From Adineta vaga (lineage: Eukaryota; Rotifera): a stretch of 64,000 nt of DNA. Of the stretch, positions 56,717-64,000 are shown piece after piece. Position 1 is the stretch's first letter; the number at the start of each line of letters is the position of its first letter. The DNA lies in contig CP075497.1 in the NCBI GenBank assembly GCA_021613535.1, positions 12,710,001-12,774,000 of the forward strand, written 5' to 3'. A program made the translations under genes and the position numbers. Under the pieces are notes generated by a model. The model ran no database searches, was not told where the DNA came from, and saw only the letters and a program-made list of their open reading frames with translations.

Positions 56717-57304
56717 ATGTTGAAAATTATTGGAATTTTTTTCTTCTTTTTTCTTCTCAATTCGTCTGAATGTGTTAATCGAACATATTTAATAAAAAAA
56801 GATTTAATTAGTGGTCTGAAAGGTGGAGAATTTACAATTTATGATGCTGAAGGAAAGAAAGCTTTATATCGAATGGAATCAAAATTAGGTGCTCTTCATC
56901 ATGTTCGATTATTTGAAGGTTTAACAAAAAAAAATCCAATTGGTTTATTAAAATCAAAAATAAGTGTAGTTTTATATAAAGGTAATATTGCGATTTTAAA
57001 TAAAAAATCTAATCAATGGAATAATGGAACACTTAATCAAAATTATAAAATTGTTGGAAATAAATTTGTATTAAATTTTAATTCAAATGATATTGTCATG
57101 GAAGGTAAAGCAGCATCATTTGATACAACATTTATTGATCAATCAACAAAAGAAATTTTAGCAAAATTTCGTAAGAGAATTTCGTCATTATTTTGGAAGA
57201 ATAAATATGATTTACAAGTTTTATCAAATAAATTTCCGGATGAAGTTTATTTCTTGGCTGTTGCTGCAAGAGATCATACCAATAAAAAAATTCATTCTGG
57301 TTAA
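56717..57304 (+). CDS. secreted LURP-one/tubby-C-like protein
   Basis: This is a single-exon ORF of 195 residues. It begins with a strong signal peptide (MLKIIGIFFFFFLLNSSECV). Then come repeated beta-strand elements typical of LURP-one-related/scramblase-like folds: FTIYDAEGKKALYRMESKLG, HHVRLFEGLTKKNPIGLLKS, and NDIVMEGKAASFDTTFIDQS followed by TKEILAKFRKR and YDLQVLSN. LOR proteins are normally cytosolic; a secreted form is unusual. The function is unknown. Confidence 0.65.
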   Translation: MLKIIGIFFFFFLLNSSECVNRTYLIKKDLISGLKGGEFTIYDAEGKKALYRMESKLGALHHVRLFEGLTKKNPIGLLKSKISVVLYKGNIAILNKKSNQWNNGTLNQNYKIVGNKFVLNFNSNDIVMEGKAASFDTTFIDQSTKEILAKFRKRISSLFWKNKYDLQVLSNKFPDEVYFLAVAARDHTNKKIHSG

Positions 57305-58655
57305 TATTTTAATCCTTTTGTTTTTCTTCGTCAAATTATTTAGTGTGTAGAAAATATTTTTCTTGATTCAAGTTTTTTTTCTTTGATTAGAATAAAATTT
57401 ATCTTATTTAAATAGAGAAGAATATAAAATCTACATTTCTTGATCATGCATTTTTCGTATAATTTATTAATGATCTATTTCTCTTTCATTTCAAGAAAAA
57501 AAATCAAACAATGTCAATTATTGTTACAGAATTTCCTCATTGTCTTGAAATGATTCTAATAGAGAGGTTTATTTTCATTAGTTACACTTTCTTGAACATC
57601 AAAGATATGATTTTGATTACAGAAGACAATTTCATTTACTTGGTAATACTTACTGGCAGCACATTTAATGAGAAGACTCGAATTACAATTATAAACCATT
57701 TGAGGAATCATGATAATGAATTTTATTAATTAAATTATCATTTTAAAGCTTAACATATATTCAGATTATTCCTAGTAATAGATTTCTTGAATCTTTATAT
57801 TCATATATGTTTAAAATGGTTAAATAGATGTGCTATCGAATATGTATTTTTTCTTATTCTTTCATTTCAGTTGGTTTTTCCAAAGTTACACACGTGTTTG
57901 TTATAATAAAGGAGCATAGAGTCAATTGATATTAAAAGAAATGACTCAGCAAATGGCCTGACTCGCTCATCTCTGGAAAAGTTGTACAATCCATCTAATT
58001 TTATAATAAATCATCAATTTCTTTCCATTCATCCATGTCATTCAATTCACTCAGCTCAGCTACGACCGAAGAAGATGTTATCTGTGACTATGTGCAAGAC
58101 CCACACCATCGCTATCTACACTGTCGAGTTCTCCGATGGTACCCTTACAACGACGAAAAATAGCGACACAACAGCCGTAGTGATCAATTCACCAATATCG
58201 AAATAAAGACTTTCTGTTTGTTTCTTCTGATTACCTCTAAAACAAAATCAAAACATATTACCTGAAATACAAATCAAGCAAGGACGAAACTCGTCATAAG
58301 TAGCTTAGGAATATTAAAAGCTTTTCACAAACTCACCCATAACTACACACCACACTCGCTTAAAAACTTCCACAAAGTTTCGTAATAACGAAATAAAATA
58401 ATCGACTGAACGTCTTATTATTCATGTTGAAATAGATTTTCATTAATCATAGATATTGTTTTTTACAAGGAACTTTATCCGAAGTTTTATATTCTCTGAT
58501 AACATTATATAGAATGTTATTAATTCAAAAAATCAAGATTTGTTTTTCATGATTAAATAATGAGAAGAAAAATAATAAATTGTGGTATTAAATAGTTATC
58601 TAGAAGTTTTTCTGTTGAAAGAAGAAAAATCTAGTTCAAATATTTGAAAGCGAAA
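57305..58655. other. 1.35 kb without a recognised gene
   Basis: Short plus-strand ORFs occur at 57511-57729 and 57982-58206. The latter is less AT-biased but shows no domain, signal peptide or splice partner. No repeats or RNA genes were seen. Confidence 0.45.
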
Positions 58656-58659
58656 TGTT

Positions 58660-59445
58660 TTATTTAATAAAAAATGTTGTAATAGCACCAGCTAAATTAA
58701 GAACCAGTGCGATAATAGCCAAAATACAAGAAATACCCATCTTTCCACCAAGTTTATTGTTTTCTACAACCACACTGATTGCAATAGAAACACCAATAAT
58801 TCCACAAATAAGAGTTGCAATGGCGAGACCTTTTGCCAATAGAAAAATTTTCTTTTTTAAATCTTCATTAATACATAGAATCGATAAAATCGATGCAACA
58901 GATAATGGTGATAAAATACAACAAATAGTTATAAATGCACGCATTGACATTGTTTTATCATCCACTTTCGATGGTAAATTTCTACAAATGTTCGTACTTC
59001 CTTCCAACCGACATATTTTCCACAGTCCATATGTATATTTAAATGATTCGGCGGTAGATCCCGTTAACCTAAGTAAATAAATCATTTCATTATCGATATC
59101 TTTTTAATGAAACAGGTGGCAAATTCGGTGAGATAGTCGAAAAATGGTTTAATAATTCTCTATAAAGTAAATGCTTCTTTTATATAAAAATGAATATTTT
59201 AATCTTAACTTTAAGATCTCTTAAGAAATATTTAAACAAAAAATCTAATCACGATGAATCATAATGTCGATTGAACTATCAAATGAAAGAAATTAATAGA
59301 AATAATTATCTCTAGATTTGATTATTTAGTGAAAAGAAAGATTTACAAACCATATTGGTAGAGGATTTGCCGTGATGTATAAGACAGCTGTGACAGCTAA
59401 TAAACCAGTTGCAGTATATAATAGTAGTCGATTTTGAACAGTCAT
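58660..59445 (-). CDS. claudin/PMP22-superfamily four-TM protein
   Basis: There are two exons, 59445-59351 and 59068-58660, joined in phase 2 across a 282-bp intron. They encode about 167 residues. TM1 is LLYTATGLLAVTAVLYITAN. The first extracellular loop carries the superfamily signature W..(20)..GLW-KIC......C (PIWLTGS, YGLWKICRLEG, NICRNL). Three further TM segments follow (MSMRAFITICCILSPLSVAS, LATLICGIIGV-like, LAIIALVLNLAGAITTFFIK). It is probably a junction or membrane-organising protein. The C-terminal tail is almost absent. Confidence 0.8.
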
Positions 59446-59827
59446 TTGAATTGATTTGTTTGAATAAAATAATTCTATGAAATAAAATTCATAAAGTAAA
59501 CAATAATCTTTATACAGTCCAGAGATGAACAAAACAACAAAAAGTCGTCCCGTCTCGCCTAAGATATCTTGAGAGAATATACATCTATAGCAAATTCCTA
59601 TGCGCACTATTTTATTCTATGAGATCAAAATGTATAATTCAAATACTTGAATATAATTTCAAAATTGAAAGTTTTTAATTATTAAGGAGATTTAATGAAT
59701 ATTGGTATTCACTTATTAATAACAACAAAACGAGCAGAACTATGCAGCTTCTTTCAATTGAAGTGAATTAAAGATGCTTATGATCTCCGAATCAAACTTA
59801 TTTCAATTCAAAAAAAATTCTTTCGAA

Positions 59828-60003
59828 TCAGTGTGAAGCTAGCACCATGTAACTAAGAATTTCGTGAAAACGAATTCCCGTCGATAAAACCGAGTCTATT
59901 CGACACAGAATTTAATTCTGAGTCGAATGATGATATTTTTATTCATGGGAAAACGATAGAAAAAAGTTTTCCTTGATCTTTATTTGTCTTCTATACATGT
60001 ATA
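59828..60003. mobile_element. truncated second copy of the mariner-type MITE
   Basis: The sequence starts TCAGTGTGAAGCTAGCACCA and follows the left 175 bp of the 40843-41358 element with scattered substitutions. It ends at CTATACATGTATAC, where the GC-rich palindrome region begins. The right terminal repeat is missing. Confidence 0.75.
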
Positions 60004-60024
60004 CCCATGTGCTACGAACCGCAT

Positions 60025-60141
60025 AAAAACCGCCGGTTAACCGGCGGTAGACCGATCGTAGAACTGAAGAGTATACCGCCTAAAAACCGCCGGTTTTCCG
60101 CGGTTTTTGCCGGTTTCTCGCGGTTAACCGCCGGTTTTTTT
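60025..60141. repeat. GC-rich palindromic repeat
   Basis: In about 117 bp the motif CCGCCGGTT/AACCGGCGG occurs several times in both orientations. Ends AAAAACCGCCGGTTAACCGG and (complement) AAAAACCGGCGGTTAACCG form near-perfect inverted repeats. Its composition contrasts sharply with the AT-rich surroundings. It could be a small foldback element or the terminal structure of the adjacent transposon. Confidence 0.7.
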
Positions 60142-60423
60142 CTCTTAAATTGCTTATTTCTACGGCTTCCTTATCGAGAACTTTTTACGCATATTGTGGT
60201 TCCATTGTATTTTATTTTCAGTTTTCATGATCACATAAGAGAAATTACACATGTCCAGAAAGAAGTTTCGTAAAAAAAATTTACAAAAAATAGATTTATC
60301 ACATTTCACAAATTACACATAACAAAAAAGTGACACGTTTTCGCATTTGTACAATTAGTTATAGTTTAAAAAACACCAGGTGAAATATAAACAAGAAAAA
60401 ACTGATGCATTCGAATAAAAAAC

Positions 60424-62437
60424 TCACGCATCAATTACATGACTTGTAACTACAGGTTTTTTGTCTTTCTTCCAATTTCTTCGTTTGTTTAATATAGCTT
60501 CATGAATATTTGGCCATTCGATTGCTAATTTTGCTGTTGTAAGTCGAAATTTGACTCTTACAGCTTCTAAATAAAAATAAGAGGAAAATATTGACCTCTG
60601 TAAAATATTATTTGAAAATTTCTTTAATTTTCTATTCAGAAACTTGTCTAAAAGGATATTCCGTATCATATATGACAAGTTGATACATTAAATTTACTAA
60701 AACCTTCAAAATGTCTGCTCAATTTCTCCTACGTATTATTCTTCTGTCTATCATGTTGAAGAATGACTGCAACGTACCTTTAATGAACAAGTAACTTGGA
60801 TGTGAGAGGAGTTCATTTTTCTTTGTCAAAGGATCAAGTTCAAGCAGTTCATCTTCAGAAAATAGTTCATCCACTAATTTCAACGCAAATAAGTTTTTTT
60901 TCATCGGATCACCATGAATATGTAAAGCATCAAAATTTGTTTCACCACCATCAGTTGAATACGGCTAAATTATAGAAATATCTGATAATCCAAGAAACAA
61001 GAAAAAATACCTTACCAACTCTGAAGGATATAAATTTCCATCATCATCTGTTCGAGCACCTTCCATAGGATTAATTTCTTCTTCAATATCAACATAAATC
61101 TACAATCAACAAAAATGTAGTGAGACATATCATTATGTTTATAAATACTTACTTTATTTTTCAATAAAACTTTCTTTATTTTTTTCTGATTTTCTAGAAT
61201 AAGTTTTTGTGTGGCTTCATGTCGTTGATGTTGTGTCAGCAATTGTTCAAACATTCGTCGATTATACTGACCATCAATTTCTCCTTGTTTTAATTTAATC
61301 AAAACCTTCTTTTGAAATGAAGATGAATATTCGTCACCATGTTTTTCATCATCATCTGATTCAACGTCAACATTCTCTTTGTTATTTTTCTTGCATCGTT
61401 TTGTTGAGATCGAAACTCCCTAAAACAAATGTGAAATCAATCGACTGTGTTCTGCGGCATCTATTACATTCAATAAGAATATACTAATCACACCTCAACT
61501 CTCTTTTCCTATAGAGAAAATTTGTGAACTATCTCTACAAAATTGAATAGTTTAAAAGCGATTCCCTACCAAACCTAACACTAACATTCCTTTCTCACCT
61601 CACATATGAAGAATATACATGAAAGCTGACAACTACCATTACTTATTGTGGCATTTGGGATAAAATAAAACTCATTCTATAATTTTTATCTTGCCAGAAC
61701 ATCAAACCATGAATATGTCGTCTGAATTAATATAGAATTTCATATTTTCTATATAAAATTGTATGTATTTATTTGAATTTTGTCGCGCTCAAGAAGTTTA
61801 GTTGGCTTACCGATGAAACTCCCTTGAAAGCTCGTTTAACACTTGGACTTAGTGCTGATGGTAGTAGAGGTACTGGTACTTCTTCATATTCATCGGATTC
61901 ATTATTTTTATCATCAGTAACAGTAATATCTGGTTGTTGGAAATCGAGTATATGTTTGTCCAACAAATCATTGAGATGATCCACTGAAAGAAAATAAATA
62001 TCAACGAAAAACAAAATATTGTATAGCTAGTTGAAATTTTTGTGAGAACTGAATGCAAATAAAACGAAATATTGTTACCTGATACAGACGACGACGATTG
62101 CAATGGTTTGTTGAGCTCATGTTTTGATTGAATAACACGATGACCTTCAAAAGAATACAGATACGCTAAATTAGAAGTATAAATATTACCTGCAGTTGAA
62201 TTTGATTGTTGTGATTGAACGATTGCCGTCGATGAACCTAAATATAAAAACTCATATGTCAGATGCTTTATTAAATTAGATAACACTGTACATACTATCA
62301 ACTGTTGAAGACGATTTTGTAACAGAAGATAATGATGAAGATTGACTTGCAGCAAGAAGACACGGAAACACACGACTAGCCATGTTAGTTGTAAAGAAAA
62401 TTTTCTTTTTGGTGGTGCTAACAGATGATGAAGACAT
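60424..62437 (-). CDS. BEN-domain-like protein, possible second ORF of a DNA transposon
   Basis: I read at least eight exons starting MSSSSVSTTKKKIFFTT (62437). The middle exons encode VDHLNDLLDKHILDFQQPD, an acidic YEEVPVPLLPSALSPSVKRA, a nuclear-signal-like STKRCKKNNKENVDVESDDD, and a coiled coil (RRMFEQLLTQHQRHEATQKL). The C-terminal part reads MKKNLFALKLVDELFSEDEL..SHPSYLFIKEAVRVKFRLTTA and KLAIEWPNIHEAILNKRRN, stopping at 60424. The last 110 or so residues fit a BEN domain (DNA/protein binding in chromatin and transposon proteins), assigned by pattern only. It begins 55 bp after the transposase stop, on the same strand. Confidence 0.6.
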
Positions 62438-62492
62438 GTTGACAAAATCTGAAAAAGTCAAATGAGTTAAACTTTAGTTTCCATCAAAATAA

Positions 62493-64000
62493 TTAATCAT
62501 GTTCAAAATCATTTCGAATTTCTGTCAAGCAAAAGTAATCTTTAACTGGTATTGAAATGCATTTATGTCTTATTCTAGACATCGGAAGTATATCAAAGAC
62601 GTTAGTTTTTGTTTGCATAGAATATAAGCGATCAATTAATACAGGAATTTGACCAGTATCAGGATCACGAATCTTGAGAATTGACGATAGACGATTAGAT
62701 GGTGCAACTTCTTGATAATGTTTGACTAATACAAAATAATTACTATTAATTTCAATGAATATAATACAATCGCCATAAAGAATATGATCTTCAACATCAT
62801 GTTTATACGAAATGATGTGACTAACACATTTGAACGATTTATCATACAGCACAGAATGAAATGTAATAAATGGACGTTTAAATCGTTTGTAATATTTGAC
62901 CACGTGTGATCCGGAAAATGCCACAAGTTTCGAACGAAATTGATCAAGTAGAGAATTTCCGAGTAAAATCTCATCAACACCAGCTGATTCGTGAACAGGA
63001 ACTACTGATTGATCAATAATAGAAGCCATATCTGTCCAATAGCCGATCTGAGAAGCTAAATTACGTGTACCATGAGTTTTGTTTTTTGTGTAACGAATAC
63101 ATGACTCGAATGCAAATGCTGATGTAAACGACAATCCACCATGATGACGAACTTGCTCTGCCAAATGAAGATGCGCATGTAAACTATACAATTCTATTGT
63201 TGAACCATAAATGAGCGACGAAGATCGACAATAAAAATTGAGTAATTTTTCAGCTAAGTCAATTTCAGATTCATTTTCAGGCGCATGAAGAAGTTTAATT
63301 GCAGATGCATAAACCGCGAAATGAAAAAGAAATGAAGCAGGTATAATATCAATTAGAATTGGAAGACCAATATATAAAACAAATAAGCGGCCGTGTTTGG
63401 CTTTCCAATGAATCACTTCTTTTATAGAAAAGTCAAAACGAACCTTTATATCATGTGGTAAACGTTGAATTGACAATCGGCGATCAACTGATGTATCATC
63501 AAAAGTTTGTGGAAACGATTGCCACCGTTTAATAAGCATTTTAATGTGGTTCAAGCACACCAGATGCATGTAATCATATAAAACACATATTGGGTAGTAT
63601 AGAATTGAGAGTAGTGGTGAAAAGCCACGTACACCATTCACTAAAACTTCATTTTTTGTTCTTTCATTCTTCATACCAGCTAATTGAGCATCACGTAAGA
63701 ATTCATCATGTGTTCGTGGTTTATTATTATTATTTTGATCATATGGATACAGCATAGTACGAGAATGAAAGCTATACTGACCTAAAATTAAGTAAAACTA
63801 TTAGAGGCAATACTTAACGAAAGAGATTAACAAGAAAAAACTCTCAACAAATATAAACTTAAAATATAACCTTACCATGAGCCATACACCACGTACAAGC
63901 ATGATTTCCATTAAAATTGATTGTTTTAAAAAACAATGATTTTGCTGGTAGATCCGCAATAAAACCTTGAATTTGAATACAAAAATGATATTCTTGATTG
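62493..64000 (-). CDS. TNP2-type transposase (Transposase_21/DUF4218-like), 3' part, runs off window
   Basis: Two exons are seen: one from the window edge to about 63876 (QIQGFIADLPAKSLFFKTIN, FNGNHACTWCMAHG), and one from about 63781 to the stop at 62493. ADLPA.., FNG and C..C are typical of the Transposase_21 catalytic region in CACTA-like elements. Then come LYDYMHLVCLNHIKMLIKRW and RLPHDIKV, followed by WKAKHGRLFVLYIGLPILID. LHAHLHLAEQVRHHGGLSFT leads into SAFAFESCIRYTKNKTHGTR, which is DUF4218-like. The reading frame is intact as far as visible. The 5' end lies beyond position 64000. Confidence 0.75.

Noticed and set aside
57982-58206. Plus-strand ORF with Thr-rich end
   Set aside because: It is short, with no domain or signal peptide, and the surrounding sequence shows no gene structure.

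Overview
The window is eukaryotic DNA from a compact, AT-rich invertebrate genome. Genes are packed a few hundred bases apart. Most have short introns of about 45-110 bp with GT..AG borders. Animal-specific families are present: selenoprotein S, an OATP with a Kazal domain, aminergic-type and peptide-type GPCRs, a claudin, and a Tctex1 dynein light chain. Mixed in are several intronless or oddly distributed genes of bacterial, fungal or plant type: a type III polyketide synthase, a PhzS/salicylate-hydroxylase-like FAD monooxygenase, a fungal/bacterial-type amino-acid permease, and a substrate-binding-protein/methyltransferase fusion. Compact introns, many transfer-like genes and small DNA transposons together fit a bdelloid rotifer best. 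That is an inference, because no rRNA or mitochondrial marker is present.

Layout. (1) 0.7-15.4 kb, minus: one giant secreted repeat protein of about 3,800 residues, with a signal peptide, S/T/P/K-rich linkers, 13 near-identical Cys-containing domains, three divergent relatives of that domain, and a 14-unit low-complexity tail. Three frame breaks lie inside its arrays. (2) 16-30 kb: a small acidic unknown protein, an OATP carrier, an ABCH/ABCG-like half transporter, selenoprotein S with a readable UGA-Sec codon and a plausible SECIS, an aminergic-like GPCR, a mitochondrial SAM carrier (SLC25A26), a SIRT5-like sirtuin, and a lineage-specific GPCR. (3) 30-36 kb: a tiny Lys/Ala/Glu-rich hydrophilic protein, a papain-family protease, the substrate-binding/methyltransferase fusion, and an orphan protein. 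(4) 36-46 kb: two almost identical phospholipase B1-like genes on a 1.67-kb duplicated segment with a mariner-type MITE at the junction, an orphan gene and a decayed relative of it, a TerB-like protein, and a CRAL-TRIO protein. (5) 46-53 kb: gene relics, a hAT-type MITE with an 8-bp target duplication, a TTK-like kinase, an amino-acid permease, and a hairpin MITE. (6) 53-60 kb: an FAD monooxygenase and a type III PKS facing each other across a tRNA-Thr(TGT), then DYNLT, a secreted LURP-one-like protein and a claudin-like protein. (7) 60-64 kb: a GC-rich palindrome, a BEN-like gene and a TNP2-type (Transposase_21/DUF4218-like) transposase running off the right edge, probably one DNA transposon.

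How the genes may work together. Most neighbours look functionally unrelated, as expected in a eukaryote. The exceptions are the PKS/monooxygenase pair (possible small specialised-metabolite locus), the transposase/BEN pair (possible two-gene transposon), and the duplicated phospholipases. Exon borders were read by eye from GT/AG signals and frame continuity. No alignment, transcript or database search was run.
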